64,000 nucleotides of DNA from CBDFKJ01 sp965248805 (GCA_965248805.1 CBDFKJ010000009.1:434001-498000); one strand, 5' to 3'. Counted from the first letter of the stretch, positions 8,742 to 18,062 are shown. A program made the numbers and translations. The notes: generated by a model not told the origin, from the sequence alone.

Positions 8742-9923
8742 TTAGGACGCACCGAGTTGTCGAGGAGATCGTACAGACGGTAGTAGCGAGACGGCTCTCT
8801 GCCGTTATCGCTGCCTCGCGAACCTGGGTTCCGGAAGTGGTGCGCTTCGTCGATGATCACGACGTCGGCTAACTCGGCAATACGCTGGAACCGGTCTGGG
8901 AAGTCACCCTTCCTTTGCAGGTCAGTGTGGCTGAAGACGGCCAAGTTGCTGAAATCAGCACTGCCGCCGACGCCTCCAATGTGAGGCAGCCACTCCCACA
9001 GGTGCGGTTCCCAAACCCCCTCTTTGGTAGCCTTGGGCGCGAAAAGCACGACGCGCTTTCCCTCGTGGAGAATTAGGCGCTCAATGAGCATCAGGCCGAC
9101 AAATGTCTTGCCGAGGCCCACACCGTCGCAGAGGAATGCTCCACCGTGCTGACGGGCAATCTTCATGAGGGCCCAATACGCTTCCTGTTGGTAGCGGTCG
9201 AGTTGGTGAAACATCCTCGACCTGGTTTCGTCCCACTCGGTGGCGGTCAGTTCGTGGCCACGGAAGAACTCCTGCAGCGCCTTCGCATACACCTCGAACG
9301 GTGAGTAAGGGCGGGTGTGCCGTTCGACCGTCTCAATTACCGTATCGGTGATTTCTTTGGCTTCGTTCCAATGCGCCTCGAACCAATCCTGGAGCTGGGC
9401 TACCTCACGCGCACTCTGGACTTGAACGTTGAGTTCGATGTTCTCCGTGAGTCCCGGTTTCGTGAAATTGCTTGACCCCACCAATGCCTGCGAACCAACG
9501 ACTTCGAGCCTGGCATGGGTGATGTACGTTTTTGCGTGAAACTTGCCCTTGTCGTACACGCGGCATTCGATTTGACCGCTGCGCAGCCCTTCGAGAACGG
9601 CTGGCACCCCGTGCAAGAACGGATTGCCTTGCTTGTCAGCCTCGATGCTCTTATCAAGGGCTTCCGCTGCCCGGCTACAGTACGGATTCGAGAAGTGCCT
9701 TACGCGTGCGGTGAGTTGTTTCGGTACCCATCAGCACGCGGATCTTCTCAAGGCCTTGCCATTTTCCGTCCAGGGCGAGCAGCGCTCCGATCTCGAAGAA
9801 TCCTGCCGCTACGTCGAAGGCCCTGGCGATGTCGGCCCACTCTTCCAGATATCGCAGCCCGGTCCAGCCGGCGACGCTGTTGTCGACGATGAAGAGGCTG
9901 CGGCCTGTCGAGTCAGCGTTCAT

Positions 9924-10157
9924 TCAGTCCTCCCGCCCGGAGCGCGGTTTGGCACCTTCATTAGCCGGTTGTGCTCCAGCAACCTGGGTTTTTGCCTCGA
10001 TCCAGGCGTCGATAGCCGTTCGACGAAACCGCCACTGCCCCCCAACCTTGAAGGCCGGCAAGTCGCCCTTCTGGGCGAGGCCGTACACCGTCTTCTCCGC
10101 CACCTTGAGTAGGTCAGCGACCTCGGGGAGGGTGAGGATGTCGTCCTGTTTCACCAT
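9924..10157 (-). CDS. HTH_17/excisionase-type DNA-binding protein
   Basis: The 77-residue protein has a MerR-like winged helix ('ILTLPEVADLLKVAEKTVYG', 'LPAFKVGGQWRFRRTAIDAW') and a short hydrophilic tail. Its stop is immediately followed by the ATG of the PLD/SNF2 helicase, so the two were co-transcribed. It is likely a regulator of that operon or a DNA-targeting subunit; an excisionase role is less likely since no integrase is next to it. Confidence 0.72.
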   Translation of the reverse strand: MVKQDDILTLPEVADLLKVAEKTVYGLAQKGDLPAFKVGGQWRFRRTAIDAWIEAKTQVAGAQPANEGAKPRSGRED

Positions 10158-10210
10158 AGCTTCCCCCGCGCGGGAATTCTTGGGTTGATCTTACCAGATA
10201 TTACCAAAAT

Positions 10211-10240
10211 AAGATAAATATTGGCAGAGGTTCCCGTCAA
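10211..10240 (-). promoter_or_regulatory. Possible promoter of the HTH-helicase operon
   Basis: Reading leftward, TTGACG (10240-10235), an 18-base spacer and TATCTT (10216-10211) lie about 55 bases before the HTH gene start. The 10158-10240 stretch is clearly more AT-rich than its surroundings and has two GGTAA(t/g)AT direct repeats between promoter and gene, which could be operators. No gene is seen in 10241-10421. Confidence 0.3.
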
Positions 10241-10421
10241 GGAATGCTCACCGGGGGCGCCAACCTATGTCGGCCTTGGTTTATCGGGAGGTGGTACTCT
10301 GGCCAGCAGCCCGACACGATCCGGCGCCATTTGATGCCGGTCGTCTCGACCGTGTAGGGCCATACGATCGTGCAGGCGCCGTTCACCGTGGAGCTATGGC
10401 CGAATGTTGGTGACGGAGCGG

Positions 10422-10748
10422 TCAGGCGGCGTGTTGGATTTGCTTGATGCCGTCCTTGAACGTCACTCCCTGAATGAACTCACCGAGGTGATCTGATCCG
10501 TCGAGCCTGCGCCATTTTCGCCGGGCGCTCAACAGCAGCTTGAAGACCATCGCCAGCGCGGTGTTGCGCGACAGGCAGCCCTTGGTCCTGGTGGTCCTCT
10601 GCCGCACCGTGGCGAAGGTGCTTTCGATCGGGTTTGTCGATCTCACATGCTTCCAGTGCTCGGCCGGGAAGTCGTAGAAGGTCAGCAGGCGCTCGCGGTC
10701 CGCATCGATGCCGTTCGGCAGACCGAAACGCCGCTCGGCTGATCTCAT
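10422..10748 (-). pseudogene. IS256-family transposase, C-terminal fragment
   Basis: 'DRERLLTFYDFPAEHWKHVR', 'STNPIESTFATVRQRTTRTK' and 'ALAMVFKLLLSARRKWRRLD' are the conserved C-terminal third of the Mutator/IS256 transposase, including the region of the catalytic Glu. Everything upstream of the DREALL-like segment is missing; the first ~15 residues shown by the open frame do not match the family. Confidence 0.75.
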
Positions 10749-10754
10749 GCGCCA

Positions 10755-10998
10755 AGCGCCCGAGGCGCCGCTTCACATGAGGCCACATCCGTCGGCGGCG
10801 CGATCCCGCTGACGGCCGCCGCGGGCTGCTGCCCTTTGAGTGCGCGTGGCCGCGCGGATCTATCGCCAAACCGTTCCCCTGGTGCTGGCGTGTGAACGCG
10901 ACCTGTTGGGCGCGCTGTCTGCGGCCGAGCGCGCGGGCCTGGACGGCATACTTGGCAAGCTCCAATTCCGTGCTTCCCGTTTTGCCGCAGCTGACTGA
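10755..10998 (+). pseudogene. C-terminal remnant of a MarR-family regulator
   Basis: On the plus strand the wing of a MarR winged helix can be read ('GHIRRRRDPADGRRGLLP'); after a one-base slip near 10850 the frame continues 'RIYRQTVPLVLACERDLLG' and 'ALSAAERAGLDGILGKL', ending at TGA 10996. This is the usual MarR dimerisation tail. The N-terminal recognition helix is gone. No intact MarR target gene is seen; a short frame from ATG 11024 is cut off by the IS21 remnant. Confidence 0.55.
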
Positions 10999-11083
10999 AG
11001 GCTCGTCGGAGCCCCTGCGTTGCGATGTCGCTACCGCGTCCCGAGAATCTCCGCTACGAAGCTCGACTTGGCCTCTGTGTATC

Positions 11084-11640
11084 TGGGGCGGTCGCGCGAG
11101 CAGCGCGCCGGTGAGGCGCTCGCTGGCGAAGACCGAGGTCCATTCCTGGAACGGCAGGTTCGAGGTGACCATGGTGGCGCAGTTTTCGTAGCGCTGGCTG
11201 AAGACGTCGAACAGGAGCTCGCTTCCGGTCTGCGACAGGGGCACGTATCCGAGCTCGTCGACGATCAGCAGTTTCACCTTGGCGAGCTGGTCCTGGAGGC
11301 GGAGCAGCCTTTTCTCGTCGCGCGCCTTGATCATCTCATGGGCCATCTGGGAGGCGGTGGTGAAGCGGACGGCGAGGCCCTTCTGGCAGGCGGCCAGGCC
11401 GAGGGCCAGAGCGATGTGCGTCTTGCCCACGCCGCTCGGGCCCAACAGGATCGCGTTCTCGCGGCGGTCGATGTAGTCGCCGTGGGCGAGATCCAGCACC
11501 AGCATCTTGTTGAGCGCCGGGATCGCCTTGAAGTCGAAGCTCTCGAGCTATTTGACGACGGGGAAGCGGGCCTGCCTGATGCGCCGCTCGACCAGCCGGC
11601 GGTCACGGTCGATCATCTCCATCCCGGCTGCACAGCTCGG
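11084..11640 (-). pseudogene. istB: IS21-family helper ATPase IstB, broken by a nonsense codon and truncated
   Basis: The frame reads 'RDRRLVERRIRQARFPVVK', a TAG at 11551-11549, then 'LESFDFKAIPALNKMLVLDL', Walker A 'LLGPSGVGKTHIA', 'LLIVDELGYVPL' and 'WTSVFASERLTGALL', all IstB motifs. The C-terminus after GALL is replaced by unrelated sequence near 11084. The TAG stands where homologues have Gln or Glu. Confidence 0.8.
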
Positions 11641-11779
11641 CGATCGAGTACTCGCGGCGCAGGCCGGAGAGGACGATCCAGATCTTATCCACTGCCGAAT
11701 GCCGCTCGCGCGGCGCCCGGCGGTTGTCCGTAACAGGCTTCTCGGCCCTCTCATGTGACCCGCGATTCTGTTTCATCAT
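11641..11779 (-). pseudogene. IS3-family OrfA, N-terminal fragment
   Basis: From ATG 11779 the frame gives 'RHSAVDKIWIVLSGLRREYS' and 'IAELCS', the start of the HTH of an IS407-like OrfA; it is then joined to istB sequence. The adjacent stretch out to about 11830 may include the IS left end. Confidence 0.6.
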
Positions 11780-12020
11780 CGCTCCGCCATGGGATGAAAC
11801 GAGCCAGAATGTCTCCGTTAGCCAATCCCCTCAGTCTGTCCTTCGAATGCTGACGGGCAGCACATCTCTGCCCAACTGACCATCAAGTCCACCTGTTGAT
11901 CCTTTGACGTCCCAACGCCATGAAGAGGCTCCCGACTCGAACCATGCCCTCGTCACAGAGTCAGATGGCCGCGACTTTTTCGACGGGCTGTCATACCCAT
12001 GCGTCTTCAGGAGCGCGCAT

Positions 12021-12179
12021 CTATCGTCTCAGAACTCGCCGTCTCCGAACCGGCCGTCTCTGGACCAGCAGCTTGATCGCGATCCAAACCGGCAGGCTGA
12101 TCACCGCCGCGTAGACCGCGATCTCCACTGGGCCAAGCAACCCCGCGAAGAGGAACGCCGCAATCGTCGCAGGTGCCAA
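12021..12179 (-). CDS. Possible small membrane protein (two helices)
   Basis: From a TTG at 12179 the frame encodes about 52 residues: 'APATIAAFLFAGLLGPVEI' and 'AVYAAVISLPVWIAIKLLV', two hydrophobic helices, then a basic tail rich in Arg. It lies just after the decarboxylase stop in the same frame. It could be a transport accessory or the remnant of a larger membrane protein. Start codon and function are uncertain. Confidence 0.35.
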   Translation of the reverse strand: MAPATIAAFLFAGLLGPVEIAVYAAVISLPVWIAIKLLVQRRPVRRRRVLRR

Positions 12180-12185
12180 ACCGGG

Positions 12186-13829
12186 TCAACTCTCGATCGC
12201 CTGCCGGGCGGCGAGCACGTCGTTGACGAGGCTCCGAACGCCCTTCTCGTCTATGAACGGCGAGAGGATGAAGCTCTTCAGGCCCACTATCGGCTCGCCG
12301 CAATCCGTTTCGCGATAGCATTCCGTCATCGAGATGTGCACACCTTCGCCACGCATGGCCCGGTCGTAAAGATACCGGAACAAACGACGGTTGTAGTCGT
12401 TGTGGCGCAACAACTCTTCCCGGGCGTCCGGATCGGTGCGCTCGCGCTCTTTGATGGTCCACGTATCGACCCCATCGGGATAGACTCGAAACACCGTGAC
12501 CGTCCCAACGCCCTCATCGTTGAGCACCGTTATCGAGTCATGCCCTTCGAGATGCTCGCGTAGCGATTCGGCCATCTCCACGAGGTGGCCAAGGAGAACA
12601 CGGAGGCCGACCCGGCCAAAGAGGCGGAGGTTGGCGTACGCTGAGAGCACGCCTGAGCCGCTACGCGATGCCTCCAGTGTAAACACCCCGGGGTGGCGCT
12701 CGCCGGACTGGAACAGATACGGCATCTCGTCCCGGCCACGCACGAGGCGCTGCAGGTCGGCTCGGTCGCGAACCAGAAACAGGCTCGATATGTATGGTGC
12801 GAAGCCGGTCTTGTGGAAGTCGATCCCGATGGAGTCGGCTCGGTGCAGCTTCGAGATGCGACGGCAGGCCGCCGCGAGAGCACGCACTGTACGGGGACGA
12901 AACCCCAGTGGATTCCGTTCGAAGTCGTAGTCGTTGAATACCGACCACGCCCACCCGATGACGGCGTCGGCGTGGACGTGCGGCGTGTAGTCGAGGGCGT
13001 AGTCGTCGACCAACCGGTCACGCAGGTCGACGACGGCGTCGAGGTCGTCTACGCCGAACGCGTCGGTCGTACCCATCGTCGCGACTATTGCTACGATGTT
13101 CTGGCCTTGGCTGATCGCCGCGCGTGCGGCCGCGTCCAGCCGGTCTATGCGGATGTCGTTTTGCAGGTGCGTCGGCACCTCGACGACGTTCTTCTCACCG
13201 AGGCCGAGCCAGCCGGCAACGTTCAGGCGGCAGTAGTGGCTCTGTGCCGACGCCAGGATCACGCCGTCCCCGCGGACGCCGTTGTCCATTGCGTCGGGAA
13301 AGGCTTTCTCGATGCCGAGCTTAACGCCATAAAGCGTTGTGCCAGTCCCTCCGAACGTGAAGACACCGGCCGACTGCTCTGCGTCATAGCCGACGAGCCG
13401 GGCCACCATCGCGGCCACCGACGCTTCGGTCAAGGCGAGGCCGTAGGACGTATCGTCGGAGATGAGGTTCGGATTGTAGATGGCGGGCAGCAGCGATCCG
13501 ATGATGCTCGGGATCGATGGTGGCGGGACAACGTTGATCTGCGTCCGCGGATGCCCCCAGATCGGCAGACCTTCGAGCTTGCCGACCAGCAGGCTCGCCA
13601 CCTCCTCCACGCTACATCCCTCCTCGGCCATCTCCGTCTGCTCAGCGGACGCGTAATCAAGTGCAAGCGTGCGGCCGAGCAGTGGCACCTCGGACTTCAT
13701 GGCGTCGACCTGATCAAGCGCCCGCATGATCGAGAAGACGAAGTACGCGTCGTGCATCCGATCGGAAACCGGTGCAGGGAAAGCGTCGCGTATACGGGCC
13801 AGCAACTCGTGGTAGATGGGATTGGTCAC
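12186..13829 (-). CDS. PLP-dependent group II amino-acid decarboxylase
   Basis: The 547-residue protein has the fold-type I layout: 'WGHPRTQINVVPPPSIPSI', 'GVFTFGGTGTTLYGVK', 'HVHADAVIGWAW' with the Asp that contacts the PLP pyridine nitrogen, and 'IGIDFHKTGFAPYISS' with the Schiff-base Lys. It belongs to the glutamate/aromatic/aspartate 1-decarboxylase superfamily; the substrate cannot be told from sequence alone. The GTG start overlaps the stop of the upstream small ORF (GTGA), pointing to translational coupling. It appears intact and is the only clear metabolic enzyme gene here, flanked by IS debris. Confidence 0.85.
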   Translation of the reverse strand: MTNPIYHELLARIRDAFPAPVSDRMHDAYFVFSIMRALDQVDAMKSEVPLLGRTLALDYASAEQTEMAEEGCSVEEVASLLVGKLEGLPIWGHPRTQINVVPPPSIPSIIGSLLPAIYNPNLISDDTSYGLALTEASVAAMVARLVGYDAEQSAGVFTFGGTGTTLYGVKLGIEKAFPDAMDNGVRGDGVILASAQSHYCRLNVAGWLGLGEKNVVEVPTHLQNDIRIDRLDAAARAAISQGQNIVAIVATMGTTDAFGVDDLDAVVDLRDRLVDDYALDYTPHVHADAVIGWAWSVFNDYDFERNPLGFRPRTVRALAAACRRISKLHRADSIGIDFHKTGFAPYISSLFLVRDRADLQRLVRGRDEMPYLFQSGERHPGVFTLEASRSGSGVLSAYANLRLFGRVGLRVLLGHLVEMAESLREHLEGHDSITVLNDEGVGTVTVFRVYPDGVDTWTIKERERTDPDAREELLRHNDYNRRLFRYLYDRAMRGEGVHISMTECYRETDCGEPIVGLKSFILSPFIDEKGVRSLVNDVLAARQAIES

Positions 13830-13996
13830 GCCTGGACAGGCCCGGCCGGAGCGATCGCGTCAAAGGCAGCCGGCTCAAGCGTCAAAAGGATCCCGGCATC
13901 GGACGTGATGCGCAACACTTGGAAGGCGACCTCCAAGCCATTGAACGTGCACTGAACCAACATTTCCCAGATGACCTCCAAGCTGGCAGAAATCAT
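13826..13996 (-). CDS. Small ORF translationally coupled to the decarboxylase
   Basis: From ATG 13996 the frame encodes 56 residues ('MISASLEVIWEMLVQCTFN', 'GLEVAFQVLRITSDAGILLT'). The stop TGA overlaps the decarboxylase GTG start by four bases (13826-13829), and a GAGGGG-like ribosome site precedes it. I recognise no family. It may be a real subunit-sized peptide or a leader ORF that controls decarboxylase translation. Confidence 0.4.
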   Translation of the reverse strand: MISASLEVIWEMLVQCTFNGLEVAFQVLRITSDAGILLTLEPAAFDAIAPAGPVQA

Positions 13997-14565
13997 ACCC
14001 CTCGTACCACCGTCGCGGGAAACAGGGTTTTATCCACAGTCGTAGCACCCGTACGGCGACGCAAGCGTGGGCACGTTCTCCAGTTTCTGCCCATACGGCG
14101 TCAGTGTTCAGCTTCGCGCAACGTCACCGTTGAGGATGGACGCGATGTTCGCCGTCACCTCTATGTTCGGTCAAATGGGGAGTTTGGTTTGGGGTTCGGC
14201 CGCTATGCGGTGGTGATGGCAAACCATCTCCACCACTTCGAACACCCAACCGGAGAAGGTTCGAACCCGGTGGCTTTCCCTCCGCCAGGCCTCACGTCCG
14301 AACTCTCTCCCGCCGTGCTGGGCATCGCTGAAAGGTCCAGTATTCGCGCGGGTTTCGGCCGACGACCGTTGACCACCGGTCCCGCGATTCGGGCCGAATC
14401 CGCTCTCTCTCGTCCCATATTCTCCGCGACTGTTGACTGCGCCGATTCGGTACGGGATTTCAGACCGTAGAGTTTTCAAGGGGTAGCAGAATTTCAATTT
14501 CGCGGAGTTCGAATGTCGTTCGCCCATGCGGGCGAGACCGGGTTCAGACCCGGGCTTTGAATTCG
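13997..14565. other. Intergenic stretch with no gene recognised
   Basis: Open frames exist on both strands but none has a recognisable product or ribosome site. A six-pair hairpin (CCGGGT at 14538-14543, ACCCGG at 14548-14553) lies near the right end. The stretch separates the decarboxylase locus from the prophage A fragment and may contain the decarboxylase promoter. Confidence 0.4.
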
Positions 14566-14841
14566 TTAGGTTTCTTTGATGCAGCGGTACGGCGAGCCAC
14601 CGACGACCGGTGCGGCAACGACCACACCCACCGGCCAACGAATGCCCGGATGGGAGCGTCCAAGAACACCACACCGGGCCGGCAGCACCGCGCGTGCGGC
14701 TCGGCGTGCCAGCCGCAGGGTTGCGACCCTCCCGTACCCGGCCGGAGCGACTACCATCCTCCGAAACGGGCCGGGTCTGCGGCCCATCCGGACACGCCGG
14801 AAGCGTGGAGCCGTGGCGAAGTAGAGCATTTCCTCCGTCAT
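14566..14841 (-). CDS. Doubtful small ORF
   Basis: A 91-residue frame from ATG 14841 (MTEEMLYFATAPRF...) rich in Arg, Val and Pro. It is just outside the region shared with prophage B. No domain is recognised and composition alone cannot decide; it may be non-coding. Confidence 0.2.
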   Translation of the reverse strand: MTEEMLYFATAPRFRRVRMGRRPGPFRRMVVAPAGYGRVATLRLARRAARAVLPARCGVLGRSHPGIRWPVGVVVAAPVVGGSPYRCIKET

Positions 14842-14954
14842 GCGGTGGAACTCACCGGAACCAAGCCGCCGGGCTGTCCGCGACCGTCGCAGCGCTGCTA
14901 CTGCCCGAAGCCCCGCAAGGGCCGAGCCCAAGCGGGGCCGGAGGGAGAGTGGGA

Positions 14955-15482
14955 TCAGTCGGTGGGCACGCAGACGGCGATCTTGCGGCCGTCCTGGTTG
15001 GACGCGTGTCCGTCGTGACTGGCCGCCGGTTCGGCGTGTTCGCCTTCCTTGAAGACGTGCTCGCAAAGGGTGCGCAGGCTGGCGAGGCGCATGTAGAGCG
15101 TCCCGACGTGACCCCAATCGACCCGCTCGGGGTCGACATGGAAGTGAACGCCGCACTCGTCCCTCAGCCGCTCGAGCAAGCCGTCGAACTCGTGCCGGCC
15201 GGCGATGAAGGTTTCCAGCGCGGTCTTGTCGGCCGGCTCGTCTGCCGACGCGATCTCGTTCGGGTCGGCGTGAAGCGCTTTCAGGCCCGTGTAGATGATG
15301 CGCAGGAAGGGATCGAAGCCGGGGCGCTCGTTGGGCATCTGCTCAATCAGGTCGCGTACCAAGAGACCGCCGACCAGCAGGTCGGCATCGACGCCATCGG
15401 GCAACGGCTGGAGACTCCCGTCCGGGCGCCTGGCGGCGGCGGTGAGCGCGTCACGTTCGGTGCCGGCGAGTGGTTGAATCAT
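14955..15482 (-). CDS. Conserved phage protein of unknown function (copy A)
   Basis: A 175-residue protein ('MIQPLAGTERDALTAAAR', 'DADLLVGGLLVRDLIEQMP', 'VGTLYMRLASLRTLCEHVF'). A close paralogue lies at 54586-55113 in prophage B, also facing away from the terminase genes. It shares the N-terminal pattern of DUF3489-type phage proteins ('DTQMIILTAASQRDDGS') only loosely. Function unknown. Confidence 0.65.
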   Translation of the reverse strand: MIQPLAGTERDALTAAARRPDGSLQPLPDGVDADLLVGGLLVRDLIEQMPNERPGFDPFLRIIYTGLKALHADPNEIASADEPADKTALETFIAGRHEFDGLLERLRDECGVHFHVDPERVDWGHVGTLYMRLASLRTLCEHVFKEGEHAEPAASHDGHASNQDGRKIAVCVPTD

Positions 15483-15577
15483 GATTTCCTCCGTTCGATT
15501 GCGACGTCATACACGCTCTGGTCCGGCCCGAAGGCAAGCGCTTAAGTCAATGAATCAAATAGATTATTCGAGGTTCC

Positions 15578-16123
15578 ATGGGCATGGGCGTATCGCTGCG
15601 GGAATACGCGTGCCGGCGCGGGGTGAGCCATGTCGCGGTAATGAAGGCGATCCGCGCAGGCCGGCTCACGCCCGAGCCCGACGGCACCCTCGATCCGGTC
15701 AAGGCCGACGCCCAGTGGGACGCCAACACCGATCCGGCGCGAGCGCCCGAGGTCACGGCGGAGGAGATGCCGCCGGCTGAGCCGCCCGCCCCGGCACGGC
15801 CAACCGTGACCGAGCCAGCTCCGCAAGACGCCGGCACCAGCTTCACCCAGGCGCGCACCGCGCACGAGATCGCCAAGGCGCAGCGCGCCCGTATCCAGGT
15901 GCAGCGGCTGCGGGAAGAGGTGGTCGACCGGGCCCACGCGGCGGCGGAGGTATTTCGGCTCGCGCGACGCGAGCGCGACGCCTGGGTCAACTGGCCCGCG
16001 CGCGTCTCCGCCCTGATGGCGGCCGAGCTCGGCGTCGATACGCACGCCATTCATAAGGTCCTGGAGGCCCATGTCCGAGATCATCTGGGCGAGCTCGCCG
16101 AGATCCGGCCCGAGTTCCGCTGA
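15578..16123 (+). CDS. Small terminase subunit, Nu1-like (copy A)
   Basis: N-terminal HTH ('VSLREYACRRGVSHVAVMKA', 'IRAGRLTPEPDGTLDP'), Ala/Pro-rich linker, then a helical oligomerisation part ('FTQARTAHEIAKAQRARIQ', 'EVFRLARRERDAWVNWPARV'). This is the pattern of Nu1-type small terminases that recognise the packaging site. The 3' end overlaps the true start of the large subunit (ATG 16071) by 53 bases. Confidence 0.75.
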   Translation: MGMGVSLREYACRRGVSHVAVMKAIRAGRLTPEPDGTLDPVKADAQWDANTDPARAPEVTAEEMPPAEPPAPARPTVTEPAPQDAGTSFTQARTAHEIAKAQRARIQVQRLREEVVDRAHAAAEVFRLARRERDAWVNWPARVSALMAAELGVDTHAIHKVLEAHVRDHLGELAEIRPEFR

Positions 16124-16220
16124 GGCCTTCGCCGGCGCCGGGGACATCGCCCAGGCCTGGCGCGATGGGCTGACGCCGGACCCGCTGCTGAGCGTCTCGG
16201 AATGGTAGGAGAAGCACCGC

Positions 16221-18059
16221 ATGCTGGCGACGCGGGCCTCGGCGGAGCCGGGCCGCTACCGCATCGCGCGCACGCCCTATATGCGCGCCATCATGGATGC
16301 GCTGTCGCCGGCCGATCCGGCCCGCCGGGTGGTGTTCATGAAGGCTGCACAGGTGGGCGCGACCGAAGGAGGTAACTGCTGGATCGGGTTCGTCATCCAC
16401 CAGGCGCCGGGGCCGATGCTGGCGGTCCAGCCGACGGTGGAGCTCGCCAAACGGAACTCGCGCCAGCGCATCGATCCGCTGATCGAGGAGAGCGCGGCGC
16501 TCCGAGGTCTGGTGAGGCCGGCGCGGTCCAGGGATTCCGGCAACACCATGCTGTCGAAGGAGTTCGCCGGCGGCATCCTGATCATGACCGGCGCCAACTC
16601 GGCGGTCGGTCTGCGTTCGATCCCGGCGCGCTACATCCTCTTGGACGAGGTCGACGCCTATCCGGCTTCCGCCGACGAGGAAGGCGATCCGGTGACGCTG
16701 GCCGAGGCCCGCTCGCTCACCTTCGCTCACCGCCGCAAGGTGCTGTTGATCTCGACCCCGACCATGAAGGGGTTCTCGCGCATCGAGCGTGAGTACGAGG
16801 CCTCGGACCAGCGTCGCTACTTCGTGCCATGCCCCCATTGTGGGCACGCACAGGTGCTCGTCTTCGATCGGCTCAAGTGGGAGAAGGGCAAGCCCGAGAC
16901 GGCGGCCTACCATTGCGAGGCCTGCGAGACGCCGATCGCCGAGCATCACAAGACGGCGATTCTGGCGGCCGGCGAGTGGCGGGCGACGGGCGTTGCAGCG
17001 GACCCGAGCACCATCGGGTTCCACCTGTCGGCGCTCTACTCACCGGTCGGCTGGCTTTCGTGGGAGGCCATCGCGCGCGCCTGGGAGGCGGCGCGGGGCT
17101 CGGATGAGGCTATCCGCGCCTTCCGCAACACCATCCTCGGCGAGACCTGGGTCGAGAGCGGCGAGGCGCCGGACTGGCAGCGGCTCTACGACCGCCGCGA
17201 GCGCTGGGCGCCGGGGACGGTGCCCACAGGTGGGCTCTTCCTCACCGCTGGCGCCGATGTGCAGAAGGACCGCATCGAGGTCGACGTCTGGGCCTGGGGA
17301 CGGGGCCTGGAGAGCTGGCTGATCGAGCATATCGTCATCGAGGGTGGGCCCGAGCGGACCGAGCCCTGGGCCGCGCTCGACCGGCTGCTCTCACAGATCT
17401 GGCCCCATGAGAACGGCGCCGCGCTGGCGCTCGCAAAGCTCGCCATCGATACCGGTTACGAGCCCACCGCCGTCTACGGGTGGGCGCGTCGCGCCGGCGT
17501 CGCGCAAGTGGCGCCGGTCAAGGGCGTCGAGGGATTCAACCGCGCGAGTCCGGTCTCAGGTCCGACCTATGTGGACGCCTCCGACGGCGCCCGGCGGCTG
17601 CGCCGCGGCGCCCGGCTCTGGACGGTGGCCGTGTCGACCTTCAAGGCCGAGACCTACCGGTTCCTGAGACTGGCGCGGCCGACCGAGGAGGAGCGCGCCG
17701 AGGGCAAACCGTATCCGCCCGGCAGCGTCCATCTGCCGCACTGGGTCGAGGACGAGTGGCTCAAGCAGTTCGTCGCCGAGCAGCTGGTGACGGTGCGCAC
17801 CCGGCGCGGCTTCGCCCGGCTCGAATGGCAGAAAATGCGGGAGCGCAACGAGGCGCTCGATTGCCGGGTCTATGCCCGCGCCGCCGCCTGGATTGCCGGT
17901 GTCGACCGCTTCCCTGAACGCCGCTGGCGGCGCATGGAGGCGGCGGTGGCCAATGAGGCCGAGCCTGAACACGCCGCTCCAAGTGATGCGGCGATGACGA
18001 GTCCCGCAGCCCGCCCGGCGAGACGCCGGCGCGTGACCCGCAGCAAGTGGATGGGCTGA
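16221..18059 (+). CDS. Large terminase subunit, lambda gpA-like (copy A), with an amber codon upstream
   Basis: The packaging ATPase-nuclease: 'MKAAQVGATEGGNCWIG' (Walker A region), 'YILLDEVDAYP' (Walker B), zinc-binding 'CPHCGH' with 'CEACETP', and a C-terminal nuclease part. In the same frame the sequence continues upstream to ATG 16071, with family-like 'DPLLSVSEW', but a TAG at 16206-16208 replaces the Ser (TCG) found in copy B. ATG 16221 has a GGAG nine bases ahead and could restart translation, giving a protein lacking about 50 residues. Confidence 0.85.
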   Translation: MLATRASAEPGRYRIARTPYMRAIMDALSPADPARRVVFMKAAQVGATEGGNCWIGFVIHQAPGPMLAVQPTVELAKRNSRQRIDPLIEESAALRGLVRPARSRDSGNTMLSKEFAGGILIMTGANSAVGLRSIPARYILLDEVDAYPASADEEGDPVTLAEARSLTFAHRRKVLLISTPTMKGFSRIEREYEASDQRRYFVPCPHCGHAQVLVFDRLKWEKGKPETAAYHCEACETPIAEHHKTAILAAGEWRATGVAADPSTIGFHLSALYSPVGWLSWEAIARAWEAARGSDEAIRAFRNTILGETWVESGEAPDWQRLYDRRERWAPGTVPTGGLFLTAGADVQKDRIEVDVWAWGRGLESWLIEHIVIEGGPERTEPWAALDRLLSQIWPHENGAALALAKLAIDTGYEPTAVYGWARRAGVAQVAPVKGVEGFNRASPVSGPTYVDASDGARRLRRGARLWTVAVSTFKAETYRFLRLARPTEEERAEGKPYPPGSVHLPHWVEDEWLKQFVAEQLVTVRTRRGFARLEWQKMRERNEALDCRVYARAAAWIAGVDRFPERRWRRMEAAVANEAEPEHAAPSDAAMTSPAARPARRRRVTRSKWMG

Positions 18060-18062
18060 GCC

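Larger units (their letters stand above)
6842..9923 (-). pseudogene. PLD-domain/SNF2-type helicase, broken by a frameshift, an IS and a 3' truncation
   Basis: Three pieces belong together. 9923-9675 gives the N-terminus ('RSLFIVDNSV', 'GFFEIGALLALDGKW', 'VLMGTETTHRTRKALLE'); a one-base slip near 9678 moves the frame to 'RAAEALDKSIEADKQGNPFL'. Then come a PLD-like motif ('FHAKTYI', 'ALVGSSNFTKPGL'), Walker A ('DGVGLGKTFVG') and a DEAH box. An IS5-family element splits the gene at 7794-8741; removing it and one TTA duplicate restores 'LLDNSVRPKTVFMLTATP' in frame. The 3' end stops inside the IS3 terminus, so helicase domain 2 is absent. Its start abuts the stop of the upstream HTH gene. Such helicases are often defence components; that role is inferred. 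Confidence 0.8.

Noticed and set aside
11020..11733. Plus-strand 237-residue frame over the IstB remnant
   Set aside because: Antisense of clear IstB motifs; no domain in the plus frame.
12693..13955. Plus-strand 420-residue frame opposite the decarboxylase
   Set aside because: Shadow of the decarboxylase, which has the PLP lysine and all family motifs in the minus frame.
14251..14287. A tRNA-Ser-like 3' end (GGTTCGAAC and TCCCTCCGCCA)
   Set aside because: The T-stem halves do not pair and the distance from T loop to CCA does not fit; no anticodon arm can be drawn.
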